Origin: Aestuariibius sp. HNIBRBA575
GTDB taxonomy: Bacteria > Pseudomonadota > Alphaproteobacteria > Rhodobacterales > Rhodobacteraceae
Assembly (NCBI RefSeq): GCF_040932005.1
Contig: NZ_CP162414.1
Coordinates: forward strand, 399,501 to 463,500
Direction of reading: 5' to 3'
DNA: 64,000 nt
Part shown: one piece after another, positions 8,658 through 17,178 of the stretch
Layout: each line of letters starts with the position of its first letter
Numbering within the stretch: the first letter of the stretch is position 1
Notes under the pieces: model-generated
Database searches by the model: none
What the model saw: only the letters and a program-made list of their open reading frames with translations
What the model was told of the DNA's origin: nothing
Translations under genes and position numbers: made by a program

Positions 8658-10157
8658 TTAGCTCAGCTTTAGAGCGCTTGCTTCGATCTGGCTGCTGGGA
8701 AGCATTTCGCCGTCGATAAGAACAGCATCGTCACGCTCTTGCCACTCGGCGAAGTCTTCTTCGGTTGCCTTGGGAATGAAGGCGCCTGTGATGGCGTAAG
8801 CAATGTCGATCAGCAAGGACGCCCAGCAGGCAATGGCCCATGGAAGGTAAGCCAGCGTGGCCACACCCAGGGTGCCCGCTACAAAGACACCACCGGCACT
8901 CCAGGGAATAAGCGGTGCAGATAACGTGCCAGCGTCCTCCATCGAGCGTGACAGTGCGGTTGTATGAATGCCTTTGCCGCGGAATGCAGGCGCAAACATC
9001 CGGCCCGGAAGCGCCATAGCTAGGAACACGTCACCTGTTACAACTTGGATACCAAAGACCGATGCCAAGGCAGACAGCAAAAGCGATGCCTGAGTTTTGG
9101 CAAAGGACAAAATGGTGTCCAGAATTGTTTCTAGGCAACGGGTGGCTTCAAGCAGGCCGCCGAATGCCAGTGCGATCAGGATCAGGGTCACTGTCCAGTT
9201 CATCGACATGATGCCGCCTTTGGACAGCAGGCTGTCGACTTCGGCAACGCCGGTGTCGGACGAGTAGCCGTTTAGCACAGTGTTATAGATGTCGTGCAGA
9301 CCCGCGCCCTGGAACACCATCGCACAGAGGCCACCAACAAGAACGCCGGAAAACAGACCAGGAAGCGCAGGTTTTTTAGTTACGGCAAGAAAGGTCACAA
9401 CCACGGCAGGCAGCAACACAAGGAAGTTTAGATTAAATTCGCCTTGTAGCGTGTTTACCGTCGCATCCAGTTTTGCCTGATCGATGTTGCCGTCGGCAAA
9501 GCGCATGCCAAAGTACAGATATGCACCTAGGGCGAGGATCATCGCAGGCACCGTCACTGGCAACATGTTCCGGATGTGGGTGAACAGATTGGAACCAACC
9601 ACCGCAGGCGAGAAGTTCGTGGTGTCTGACAGCGGGGACATTTTGTCGCCAAAAAATGCGCCAGAAACAACGGCACCCGCAGTCATATGCATCGGAACGC
9701 CAAGGCCTTCGCCGATACCGATCAACGCGAGGCCCATGGTGCCCGTTGTACCCCAGCTTGTTCCGGTTGCGACCGAGACGATCGAACAAATGACGCAAGC
9801 TGCAAACAGGAAATAACCGGGATCAAGGACCTGAAGCCCCCAATAGATCATCAATGGAACCGTACCTGCATGAATCCACGTCCCAATGATCATGCCAATG
9901 GTATAAAGAATGAAGATTGCGGGCAACGCGACGTGGATCACGTTGAACATGCCGTCCTGCATCTCTTTCCAGCGATAACCACGGTACCAGCCAAACGCCG
10001 CCGTTATAACAACCCCAAGAGCCAAGGGAACATGGGGCGATACATCGCCGTAGTAGAAAACCTGCATTGCTACCAGAATCACCGCCAGAAGCAGCGGTAA
10101 CAAAGCCATCATAAATGACGGTTTCTCAATGAGTTGTCGTTCTGAATCGTAAGACAT
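8658..10157 (-). CDS. NhaC-family Na+/H+ antiporter-like transporter
   Basis: 499 residues with about 11-12 transmembrane segments. NhaC-type signatures include VATGTSWGTTGTMGLALIGIGEGLGVP and GAFFGDKMSPLSDTTNF, and in the C-terminal half DVFLAMALPGRMFAPAFRGKGIHTTALSRSMEDAGTLSAPLIPWSAGG. Such proteins exchange Na+ for H+, and some members move organic substrates. It is divergent from the hydroxyproline catabolic genes, across a region with repeated GTCGAC sites, and no ABC or TRAP transporter lies in the cluster. A role in hydroxyproline (or betaine) uptake is therefore a reasonable inference that the sequence does not prove. Confidence 0.85.
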   Translation of the reverse strand: MSYDSERQLIEKPSFMMALLPLLLAVILVAMQVFYYGDVSPHVPLALGVVITAAFGWYRGYRWKEMQDGMFNVIHVALPAIFILYTIGMIIGTWIHAGTVPLMIYWGLQVLDPGYFLFAACVICSIVSVATGTSWGTTGTMGLALIGIGEGLGVPMHMTAGAVVSGAFFGDKMSPLSDTTNFSPAVVGSNLFTHIRNMLPVTVPAMILALGAYLYFGMRFADGNIDQAKLDATVNTLQGEFNLNFLVLLPAVVVTFLAVTKKPALPGLFSGVLVGGLCAMVFQGAGLHDIYNTVLNGYSSDTGVAEVDSLLSKGGIMSMNWTVTLILIALAFGGLLEATRCLETILDTILSFAKTQASLLLSALASVFGIQVVTGDVFLAMALPGRMFAPAFRGKGIHTTALSRSMEDAGTLSAPLIPWSAGGVFVAGTLGVATLAYLPWAIACWASLLIDIAYAITGAFIPKATEEDFAEWQERDDAVLIDGEMLPSSQIEASALKLS

Positions 10158-10204
10158 TGTCTTCCTCCCACAAGTCTACATTTGTGTTTTCCTCGCTGCT
10201 TGAT

Positions 10205-10252
10205 GTCGACGAATTGTCGTCAAGTCAATATTTTTGTCGACCAAATGTCGAC
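10205..10252. promoter_or_regulatory. Two GTCGAC-N5-GTCGNC operator-like elements upstream of nhaC
   Basis: GTCGAC-GAATT-GTCGTC at 10205-10221 and GTCGAC-CAAAT-GTCGAC at 10236-10252. In each, two palindromic hexamers repeat with an 11-bp period, one helical turn. They lie 48-95 bp before the nhaC start. TGTCGACA-like cores resemble the short palindromes bound by FCD GntR regulators, so the gntR product at 7317 is the likely ligand (inference). Confidence 0.6.
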
Positions 10253-10480
10253 AAGACAGGGGCCCGAAGAGGTATTATCTGGCGATATTTCTGCCTTGGA
10301 TCATGTCTTATTTCGCTCGGCGTGAGCCGCCGTAGACGCCCCACCCATTCTAGGAACGTCATGGAATTCGAAGCTATTTCTTCAATTGAATGTCTGTGTC
10401 CAGGCGCATCGTTGCGTTTGAAGTGGGGGACGGAACTGATTGGTCTTTGGTCCTGTCAGTTTCTAATCGTTAGTTGACAT

Positions 10481-10497
10481 GTCGGCAAAGTGTCGAC
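10481..10497. promoter_or_regulatory. Third GTCGRC-N5-GTCGAC element, upstream of the deaminase operon
   Basis: GTCGGC-AAAGT-GTCGAC has the same 6-5-6 layout as the two elements on the nhaC side. It lies 77 bp before the ATG at 10574. Between 10253 and 10480 I see no gene. Confidence 0.6.
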
Positions 10498-10573
10498 AGA
10501 AACGCCTTAAGCGGCGACTCAAGTTCGTCGCTCATACAAAAATCTCACAGCGACCCGCATTGGAGGAACCCGA

Positions 10574-11452
10574 ATGAAACTTTCCGGCGTCATGCCCGCA
10601 CTGGTCACACCCTTTGATCAAAACAACGAAATCGACTTTGGCGCCTTTGAAAAACTGCTCACTCATTTCCGTGAGGCTGGGGTCACTGGTTGGGTTCCCA
10701 ACGGTTCAACTGGTGAGTACTTCTCGCTTTCCACTGAAGAGCGAAGAGACGTGCTGCAGTTTGTTAAGGATTTCGCCAATGATGATGAAATCCTGATTGC
10801 CGGCACCAACGCGCCAGCAACCCGAGAGGTGATCGAACAAACCGCTCTGGCAAAAGAGATCGGCTACGACAACGTTTTGCTGGCCCCGCCGTTCTACACA
10901 CGTCCCACACAGGACGAACTGATCAAGCACTATGAAACCGTGTTGGCCGAAGTCGACGTCAACATTGTCCTTTATTCATACCCGGCCAAGGATGGGTCAG
11001 ACATCAGCCTAGAGTTGATGGATCACTTCGCAGACAATCCCCGCGTCATTGGAATCAAGGAGAGCTCCGGAGTTTTGCAGCGTGCGATTGAGATTTCATC
11101 CCGCTATGATGGCAAAATCCAATTGATTTCCGGCTCCGATGACATCGCATTGGACTTCATGTTCTGGGGTGCGGAGAGCTGGATTTGTGGGCCGTCGAAC
11201 TTTATGGCCAAAGCCTGCTGCGATCTGGATCGCGCATATAAAGCAGGTAAATTGGAAGAGGCCCGCCGGATTATGTCCGCGCTCTACCGGGCGATGAACA
11301 TTCTGGAAAGCGGCAAGTTCGTGCAGAAAATCAAATACGGTTGCGAACTCCAGGGCATTCCCGTCGGTGAATGTCGTGCGCCACTTGGACCTTTGACTGA
11401 TGAAGAAAAGGCCGACCTCAAGGCCGCGTTGGAACCGGTTCTGGCGCTGTAA
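10574..11452 (+). CDS. DapA/NAL-family aldolase, probable pyrroline-4-hydroxy-2-carboxylate deaminase
   Basis: 292 residues, a single TIM barrel of the dihydrodipicolinate synthase superfamily. The Schiff-base lysine is K162 in GIKESSG and the conserved tyrosine is Y134 in LYSYPA; PNGSTGEYFSLS is the substrate-carboxylate loop. In hydroxyproline pathways a DapA-like enzyme deaminates Delta1-pyrroline-4-hydroxy-2-carboxylate to 2-oxoglutarate semialdehyde. The neighbouring oxidase, aldehyde dehydrogenase and proline-racemase-family epimerase complete that route, which is why I prefer this call over DapA itself. The start has GGAGG upstream (TTGGAGGAACCCGAATG). Confidence 0.82.
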   Translation: MKLSGVMPALVTPFDQNNEIDFGAFEKLLTHFREAGVTGWVPNGSTGEYFSLSTEERRDVLQFVKDFANDDEILIAGTNAPATREVIEQTALAKEIGYDNVLLAPPFYTRPTQDELIKHYETVLAEVDVNIVLYSYPAKDGSDISLELMDHFADNPRVIGIKESSGVLQRAIEISSRYDGKIQLISGSDDIALDFMFWGAESWICGPSNFMAKACCDLDRAYKAGKLEEARRIMSALYRAMNILESGKFVQKIKYGCELQGIPVGECRAPLGPLTDEEKADLKAALEPVLAL

Positions 11453-11457
11453 TCGAA

Positions 11458-11484
11458 AGGGGCGGTCGCGCCGTGACCGCCCTT
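11458..11484 (+). terminator. Hairpin between deaminase and oxidase genes
   Basis: A ten-base-pair stem (11458-11467 with 11475-11484, core GGGCGGTC/GACCGCCC) with a seven-base loop is followed by TTAACTCTTGTTT. It lies inside the operon, so it may attenuate rather than end transcription. Confidence 0.55.
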
Positions 11485-11510
11485 AACTCTTGTTTCCCGA
11501 CGAGGCGCGC

Positions 11511-12761
11511 ATGTGCTCATCCACTCATTCATCCACGATCGTCGTCGGAGCAGGCATTATTGGTGCCAGCTTAGCGTATGAACTGCAAAAACGTGGGCAG
11601 CGTGTCGTGTTGGTTGACCGCGACGAACCCGGTCGTGGGGCATCGTTTGGACCGCTTGCATCCATCGCGATAACCGAATTCCTGCCTGTGGCCCGTATGT
11701 CAATATGGAAGCAGGTGCCGGGATGGATGCTGGACCCAGAAGGCCCTGTGCGCATCAGTCCGCGCTACTTTCCCAAACTGATCCCGTGGTTCCTTCGGTT
11801 CCTGAAAGCAAGCCGCCCGTCGACCGTTCGGCACGTCGAACAGGCAGGCGCGACCCTAAGCAAACGGGCCCTGTCAGACACCCAAACATTGTTGCAAGAA
11901 CTGGGACTAAGCGCACAGATTTCTCAACACGGCAGTCTCACGCTTTATGCCAATGAGACCGAATTTATGGCCGATCGCGAACGTATCGATATGCTTGAAC
12001 GATTCGGCTTTGACTATGAGGTGTTGGACGGTCGCGCGCTCCACCGGTTGGAGCCCGAAATCACAAACGAGATCACAAAGGCCGTTTTGTTGCCAGACAA
12101 CAAGACGGTCGCGGATCCCTTTGCGATTGTCCAAAGGCTGATCGAGCGCTTCAAAGCTCTGGGTGGCGAAGTATGCCGCGCGGAGGTGATGGGGTTCAAT
12201 CGCGGCGACCGGATCACCGGGCTCAACCTGACCACAGGTGAATATCTGAAAGCAGACCAAGTCATTCTTTGTGCTGGTGCCTTCACAGGACGTCTCGCGC
12301 GGATGTTGGACGAACCGATCCCGCTTGAGACCGAGCGCGGGTATCACACTCAGCTCAAGTCACCGGGGCTGGAACTTAAGCACTCGATTATTTGGCCCGC
12401 CAAGGCCTTTATGGTCAGCCCGACTGCCGGTGGCATTCGGGTTGGGGGAACGGTCGAAATGGCCGGACTTGATGCGCCTCCTAACTATGACCGGGCCAAG
12501 GTCACGGTCCGCGGGGCGCAACACGCACTGCCGAACTTGCAAGTGAACGATCATAGTGAATGGATGGGCCATCGCCCGGCCTTCCCCGATACCATCCCGC
12601 TGATGTCACCTTCGGCAAAAACGCCGGGGCTGTTTTATGCGACCGGGCATGGCCATTTGGGGCTGACCTATGCTGCGACCACGGCGCGCCTGATGGGTGA
12701 TCTGGTCACAGGTCAAACCCCAGAAATCGACATGACCCCCTATCACATCAATCGTTTCTAA
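11511..12761 (+). CDS. FAD-dependent D-amino-acid oxidase/dehydrogenase, probable cis-4-hydroxy-D-proline dehydrogenase
   Basis: 416 residues from the ATG at 11511 (GAGG upstream). The N-terminal Rossmann motif TIVVGAGIIGASLAYELQKRGQRVVLVDRD binds FAD. The rest follows the DAO fold with GGIRVGGTVEMAG and the C-terminal FYATGHGHLGLTYA. This matches the DadA-like enzymes that oxidise cis-4-hydroxy-D-proline to the pyrroline hydroxycarboxylate. It lies between the deaminase and the aldehyde dehydrogenase, with only 12 bp before the latter. The exact substrate is inferred from context. Confidence 0.82.
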   Translation: MCSSTHSSTIVVGAGIIGASLAYELQKRGQRVVLVDRDEPGRGASFGPLASIAITEFLPVARMSIWKQVPGWMLDPEGPVRISPRYFPKLIPWFLRFLKASRPSTVRHVEQAGATLSKRALSDTQTLLQELGLSAQISQHGSLTLYANETEFMADRERIDMLERFGFDYEVLDGRALHRLEPEITNEITKAVLLPDNKTVADPFAIVQRLIERFKALGGEVCRAEVMGFNRGDRITGLNLTTGEYLKADQVILCAGAFTGRLARMLDEPIPLETERGYHTQLKSPGLELKHSIIWPAKAFMVSPTAGGIRVGGTVEMAGLDAPPNYDRAKVTVRGAQHALPNLQVNDHSEWMGHRPAFPDTIPLMSPSAKTPGLFYATGHGHLGLTYAATTARLMGDLVTGQTPEIDMTPYHINRF

Positions 12762-12773
12762 AGGAGAATTCCG

Positions 12774-14249
12774 ATGCAGAAAGACCTCTTTATCAATGGG
12801 CAATGGATTTCACCCTCATCTGGTCAGATGATTGACGTGATTGATCCGTCGGACCGCTCGGTTTTTCATCAGGTTGCGGCTGCGGGTGCGCAGGATGTGG
12901 ACGCGGCGGTCAAGGCCGCGCGCGCCGCGTTTGATCAGGGCCCTTGGCCACGAATGACCGGGGCACAGCGTGCCGACATCCTACAAAAGATGGGCGATGA
13001 GATTGTTGCTCGGACAGACGAGCTGGCCCGCATGGAAGTGCGCGACAACGGCAAACCGCTGCCCGAGGCTGTGTGGGATGTCGAAGACACCGCAGGTGTG
13101 TTCCACTTTTACGCAGACATGGCCCGCTCGTTTGATGAAACTACTGAAAAGGATATCAAACTGTCGATGGACGGCTTTACTTCGAGGGCTGTCAAAGAAC
13201 CCGTTGGTGTGGCTGGTGCGATTATTCCTTGGAACTTTCCGATGCTGATGGCCGCGTGGAAAGTAGCACCAGCGTTGGCGGCAGGCTGCACAGTCGTCCT
13301 GAAGCCATCCGAACTGACACCGCTCACAGCGCTGGAACTTGGTGTGATTGCGCAGAAGGCGGGCCTTCCCGATGGCGCACTGAACATTCTGACAGGTCTG
13401 GGGCCAGACGCGGGCCAACCGCTCACGGAACATCCGCTGGTCGACAAACTTGCCTTTACCGGGTCCGTCCCAACCGGGTCGCGCATCATGGCAACGGCCG
13501 CGCGGGACATCAAAACCATTTCACTGGAACTGGGCGGCAAATCCCCCATGGTGGTCTTTGAGGATGCAGATATTGATGAGGCAGTTGAGTGGATACTGTT
13601 CGGTATCTTTTGGAACCAAGGCGAGGTTTGCTCGGCCACCAGCCGCGTGATGATCCATGAGGATATCTATCCTTCGTTGATCGAGCGTCTTGTTGACGAA
13701 ACCGCCAAGATCAAAATCGGTCACGGATTGGAGGACAGCGTTCTCCTTGGCCCTCTGGTCAGCCAATCGCAGCACGAAAAGGTGCTGGCGGCGATCGAGA
13801 AAGGAAAGACCGAGGCGACTTTGTTGTCAGGCGGCGGTGTACCATCTGGGCTGGAACACGGATGTTATGTCGAGCCGACCATCTTTGCGGATGTTCCAAC
13901 AGATGCATGGATCTGGAACGAAGAAATTTTCGGGCCAGTCGTGTGCATTCGCAAATTCTCAACCGAAGACGAAGCCGTCTCGCTCGCGAACGGGTCGCGC
14001 TTTGGCCTCGCGGCGGCGGTTTTGTCCAATGACCTGGAGCGCGCGGAACGTGTTGCAAAGGCCTTTCAGGCGGGCATCGTCTGGATCAATTGTTCGCAAC
14101 CGACCTTCACCGAAGCCCCATGGGGTGGTTACAAGCAATCCGGGATAGGTCGCGAATTGGGGGAATGGGGTTTCAACAATTACCTCGAGACAAAACAGAT
14201 AACCACCTATGACCGATCCGCCCCCTGGGGCTGGTATATCAAGGAGTGA
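12774..14249 (+). CDS. NAD(P)-dependent aldehyde dehydrogenase, probable 2-oxoglutarate semialdehyde dehydrogenase
   Basis: 491 residues, full-length ALDH superfamily. It shows IIPWNFPMLMAAWKVAPALAAG (cofactor fold), LELGGKSPMVVFEDADID with the general-base Glu, and NQGEVCSATSR with the catalytic C286. Overall the sequence resembles betaine-aldehyde-type ALDHs. In a hydroxyproline cluster this step oxidises 2-oxoglutarate semialdehyde to 2-oxoglutarate, feeding the TCA cycle. It has a strong ribosome site (AAAGGAG), and its stop is three bases from the epimerase start, so it is co-translated with the epimerase. Confidence 0.85.
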   Translation: MQKDLFINGQWISPSSGQMIDVIDPSDRSVFHQVAAAGAQDVDAAVKAARAAFDQGPWPRMTGAQRADILQKMGDEIVARTDELARMEVRDNGKPLPEAVWDVEDTAGVFHFYADMARSFDETTEKDIKLSMDGFTSRAVKEPVGVAGAIIPWNFPMLMAAWKVAPALAAGCTVVLKPSELTPLTALELGVIAQKAGLPDGALNILTGLGPDAGQPLTEHPLVDKLAFTGSVPTGSRIMATAARDIKTISLELGGKSPMVVFEDADIDEAVEWILFGIFWNQGEVCSATSRVMIHEDIYPSLIERLVDETAKIKIGHGLEDSVLLGPLVSQSQHEKVLAAIEKGKTEATLLSGGGVPSGLEHGCYVEPTIFADVPTDAWIWNEEIFGPVVCIRKFSTEDEAVSLANGSRFGLAAAVLSNDLERAERVAKAFQAGIVWINCSQPTFTEAPWGGYKQSGIGRELGEWGFNNYLETKQITTYDRSAPWGWYIKE

Positions 14250-14252
14250 GCC

Positions 14253-15266
14253 ATGCGTTGGACACGTACCCTGCAAACCGTTGATGTCCATTGCGCTGGC
14301 GAAATCGGCAGGGTCATCACGAGCGGTGTTTTGGACATTCCCGGCGATACCATCTCGGCCAAACTGACCCACATCAACGAGGTCGACGATGGTTTACGGC
14401 GCTGGTTGTGTTCAGAACCAAGGGCTGCCGCCAACCACTCCTTTGTATTGCTGCCACCGGCCTGCCACCCTGATGCGGATTTCGGCATGATCGTGCTTCA
14501 AACGGATCAGGCGCACGCCATGTCCGGGTCTAATTCCATGTGCGCGGTGACTGCAATTCTGGAAACCGGCATGTTGCCGATGACAGAGCCGCAGACTGTC
14601 GTCACACTGGATACAGCCGCAGGCTTGGTCAAAGCGACGGCAGAGTGCAAAGATGGCAAAGTGACGGGCGTAAGCCTTGATATGCCGCCATCGTTCGTAG
14701 CGCAAAGCGGCGTCGTGGATACCGAAAACTGGGGGCCGGTGCCCTATGACATTTGCTTTGGCGGTGTGTTTTATGCGCTGGTGGATGTGGAACACACCGG
14801 CCTGTCCATCGTCCCTGAAAACGCGCGGCCACTTGCGGAAATCGGAACGGTCCTGCGCGATCTGATCGCCGAGCAATGCCACGTTGTTCATCCCGAAATT
14901 CCCGCCGTGAACGGGTTGGCCTATGTGATGTTTCGCAGCCAGGACGAAGACGGCGCGATGCGCCATTGCACGACGTTGAAACCGGCACGCGCAGACAGGT
15001 CCCCCTGTGGCACCGGAACAAATTCGACCGTCGCGGTGATGCGTGCAAAAGGTGAAATCAACGTCGGCGATACGATCACCACACGCTCTATCATTGGCAG
15101 TGAATTCCGCGCAAAGTTGACGGGCGAGGCGCAGATTGGGCCTTATGTTGGCTGCCGAGTGAACGTGACCGGGCAATGCTGGATCCACGGCATTTCGCAA
15201 ATCGGGTTGGATCCGAGCGATCCGTTTCCCACAGGGTTTACGCTTTCAGACACTTGGGGCGGTTGA
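14253..15266 (+). CDS. Proline racemase family enzyme, probable 4-hydroxyproline 2-epimerase (Ser/Cys type)
   Basis: 337 residues, a complete proline-racemase-superfamily protein. The second catalytic position is Cys252 in RSPCGTGTNS. The first, normally Cys in MCGHxxI, is Ser91 in MSGSNSM, and the following His is Ser93. From memory of the superfamily, Cys/Cys pairs are racemases or epimerases, Cys/Thr pairs are trans-3-hydroxyproline dehydratases, and a Ser/Cys subgroup includes 4-hydroxyproline epimerases. That fits the deaminase, oxidase and ALDH upstream. It would start the pathway by converting trans-4-hydroxy-L-proline (or its betaine-derived form) to the cis-D isomer. Confidence 0.83.
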   Translation: MRWTRTLQTVDVHCAGEIGRVITSGVLDIPGDTISAKLTHINEVDDGLRRWLCSEPRAAANHSFVLLPPACHPDADFGMIVLQTDQAHAMSGSNSMCAVTAILETGMLPMTEPQTVVTLDTAAGLVKATAECKDGKVTGVSLDMPPSFVAQSGVVDTENWGPVPYDICFGGVFYALVDVEHTGLSIVPENARPLAEIGTVLRDLIAEQCHVVHPEIPAVNGLAYVMFRSQDEDGAMRHCTTLKPARADRSPCGTGTNSTVAVMRAKGEINVGDTITTRSIIGSEFRAKLTGEAQIGPYVGCRVNVTGQCWIHGISQIGLDPSDPFPTGFTLSDTWGG

Positions 15267-15270
15267 GATC

Positions 15271-15394
15271 ATGAATTTAGGCTTCATCGGAACCGAGGTT
15301 ATTTCAGTGGCAATATAGCAGGGCATTTGAAGACTAAATATCCCGCCGAAACAATCTAAGTGTCTGCGCGCTAAAGCACACCCGTCAGGCCTGC
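15271..15394 (+). pseudogene. N-terminal remnant of a ProC-like (pyrroline-5-carboxylate reductase family) gene
   Basis: Four bases after the epimerase, an ATG opens MNLGFIGTEVISVAI, then a stop, QGI, another stop, and RLNIPPKQSKCLRAKAHPSG. This resembles the start of ProC-type NAD(P)-binding proteins (MxLGFIGTGxIxxA...GI...ISPRN) with stops and small shifts. The next part of the gene is gone and transposase-like sequence follows. It was probably the last gene of the hydroxyproline operon. Confidence 0.5.
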
Positions 15395-15710
15395 CCATCA
15401 AAGATGAAGTGCTACCCCAAGGCTGATGCATGCAAAATTAACCGCGAAGGGTATGAAGACGTCCGTCATGTTGCGCGCGATAGTGCAAAACCAAGCAATA
15501 CAAAGTTTCAATGCGGCTGCGCAAAAAGGTCGAGATGCTCTTCGCTCATCTCAAATGCATTCTTGGATTGGGTAGGTTTCGGTTACATAGCAAATGCAAA
15601 TGCCTGATCAGAAAGGCGCTTGCGCAGCCTCTAAAGCATTACTTTCTGCACCAGCAACACGTTGTTTTTCCACAGAATTGGGTGGAATGCGGACATTCAC
15701 TGTAATGGGC
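15395..15710 (+). pseudogene. Degenerate transposase C-terminal relic (IS5/IS1182-like)
   Basis: Frame 15404-15510 gives NREGYEDVRHVARDSAKPSNTK, and a shifted frame from 15511 gives RLRKKVEMLFAHLKCILGLGRFRL. Together they match the common transposase tail with EDARDVAR and RRKKVEMLFAHLKRIL, so a frameshift separates the two halves. Nothing upstream of this tail remains. It marks the end of the hydroxyproline cluster. From 15711 to 15796 I see nothing. Confidence 0.6.
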
Positions 15711-15796
15711 AAACACTTGGATCTTATAGCTAAGTGATCAGAACAGAGGGCCGTTAGGCCAGTTTGACGACCGGGAACCGCGCAGGCGTTATTGCG

Positions 15797-16534
15797 TTAG
15801 TCCGACAGGCCCAGCACGCGTTGACGATAGAGCGAATGCACCTCTTGTTTGTTGGCGACGCGTTGGGCTTCTGTTGGGCCGCCATCATCCTGACAGGCCA
15901 GAATGGCATAGGCGGCAAAAGGGTTGTGTTCCGCCGCTTTACCGGTGCCTTTGATGGCATTCGAACGTACCGGTCTGCCAAATCCGTTTTCGCCCCGCGC
16001 AGACGGCCATGCCATCAGTAAAAGATACAATGCGGGGACCAATAAAGGCATGCCAAGGACCATCAAAACGCGTGTTCCATCCGCCAATTGTCCCGGCGTG
16101 TCGAACATTGACATAAACGCTTGGAACAACGTGGTGCCCGCCGGAAAGGCCAATTGCCCGTTAGCGATCCCGACGAAAAGCGCGGCGAGTGCTCCGAACA
16201 CCACCCAGAACCCAATGACAAACCCGCAATAAGGTAACACAGCCCAGATCGCGGCGCGCCCAGCGTCATGCAGACGGCGTACAGACAGCGTAACGCGTGG
16301 GATCAGCGTGATGACAAACAGATACACCGTGCCATAGGCCAGCGGGTTCAACGGCGGCAAAGAAAACGCCATAATTCGGTCCCAGACCACCAACGCATCC
16401 AAATAGGCCAACCCGATCATCGCGCCCCAATAGACCAACATCACCCAGAAATACTCTGCCCGCGATGCGCGGCCAAACATGTTGAAGGCTTTGAAGATAA
16501 AATTTTCTAGCGCTGTAAAAGGACCAATCATCAC
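15797..16534 (-). CDS. DUF805 family membrane protein
   Basis: 245 residues. The first 190 are the DUF805 pattern: MFGRASRAEYFWVMLVYW, PRVTLSVRRLHDAGRAAIWAVL and four to five transmembrane helices ending at LYLLLMAWPSARGENGFG. A polar cytoplasmic tail of about 55 residues follows. The function of the family is unknown. Alone on its side of a transposase relic, it reads toward that relic. Confidence 0.85.
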   Translation of the reverse strand: MMIGPFTALENFIFKAFNMFGRASRAEYFWVMLVYWGAMIGLAYLDALVVWDRIMAFSLPPLNPLAYGTVYLFVITLIPRVTLSVRRLHDAGRAAIWAVLPYCGFVIGFWVVFGALAALFVGIANGQLAFPAGTTLFQAFMSMFDTPGQLADGTRVLMVLGMPLLVPALYLLLMAWPSARGENGFGRPVRSNAIKGTGKAAEHNPFAAYAILACQDDGGPTEAQRVANKQEVHSLYRQRVLGLSD

Positions 16535-16624
16535 AAATTCCCAAAGTTGCTAAGTCCCTTTTTGATGCCGGGTTTGGCGAAACTTGGGCAAATGTCGGGT
16601 CAGATCAGGGAATGTGGTCTGAAT

Positions 16625-17125
16625 TTATCCCACTTGGTTTGGGGATGTGACAGTGCGGCGGTTTTTGGTGCGGTAGAACCATTTGTAGAGGTATATGAAA
16701 ACAGTCCCCCACAGCCCGGAAAAAACAATCCCGAACCCAACCATAAACGCGATGACATCCCACAATTCATGCGTAAAACCAGTGGGATCGCTGATGACCA
16801 TGAATAGAAATGTCAGGATGGGCGTCCCGATAAGATTGGCGAGCAAGGCCGCCCCGATCAGCATCGGACCCGGCCCATGACGTTTCAAACTGAGCCACAA
16901 AAACCAGGCCCCAAAGGACAGCCAGGGTACCCCGCCAAACAGCACTGCGAAAACGGGGATAAGAGCCAACCAAAAGCCAAGCAACGCAATGACCAAGGGC
17001 GCCAACATGAGCGAGATAACAAATGATACAACATCAACTTTGTGGGTGTTTTTGGGCTCTGGCGACACTGGGTTCGGATGATCCGGGTCAATGTGCATCA
17101 ACGTGTCCTTTGGTTCAATTGCCAT
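16625..17125 (-). CDS. Multi-pass membrane protein, paralog of the gene at 17516
   Basis: 166 residues from the ATG at 17125; the ATG at 17146 is also possible, whereas longer versions would overlap the neighbouring gene. About three to four hydrophobic helices. The segment LALIPVFAVLFGGVPWLSFGAWFLWLSLKRHGPGPMLIGAALLANLIGTPI aligns well with the gene at 17516, so the two are duplicates separated by one small gene. The family is not recognised. A hairpin of CCCCAA/TTGGGG lies just before the start. Confidence 0.65.
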   Translation of the reverse strand: MAIEPKDTLMHIDPDHPNPVSPEPKNTHKVDVVSFVISLMLAPLVIALLGFWLALIPVFAVLFGGVPWLSFGAWFLWLSLKRHGPGPMLIGAALLANLIGTPILTFLFMVISDPTGFTHELWDVIAFMVGFGIVFSGLWGTVFIYLYKWFYRTKNRRTVTSPNQVG

Positions 17126-17178
17126 GATGTAGCGTAAAGCAGCCATTCCCCCAAGGGTTTGGGGAAATGGCGTTTTGT

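Noticed and set aside
10574..11452. Lysine-pathway dihydrodipicolinate synthase (dapA)
   Set aside because: The fold and Lys/Tyr residues fit, but the cluster of epimerase, amino-acid oxidase and aldehyde dehydrogenase points to the hydroxyproline deaminase.
14412..15200. 262-codon minus-strand frame over the epimerase gene
   Set aside because: Antisense shadow of a gene with full proline-racemase motifs; no domain and no ribosome site.
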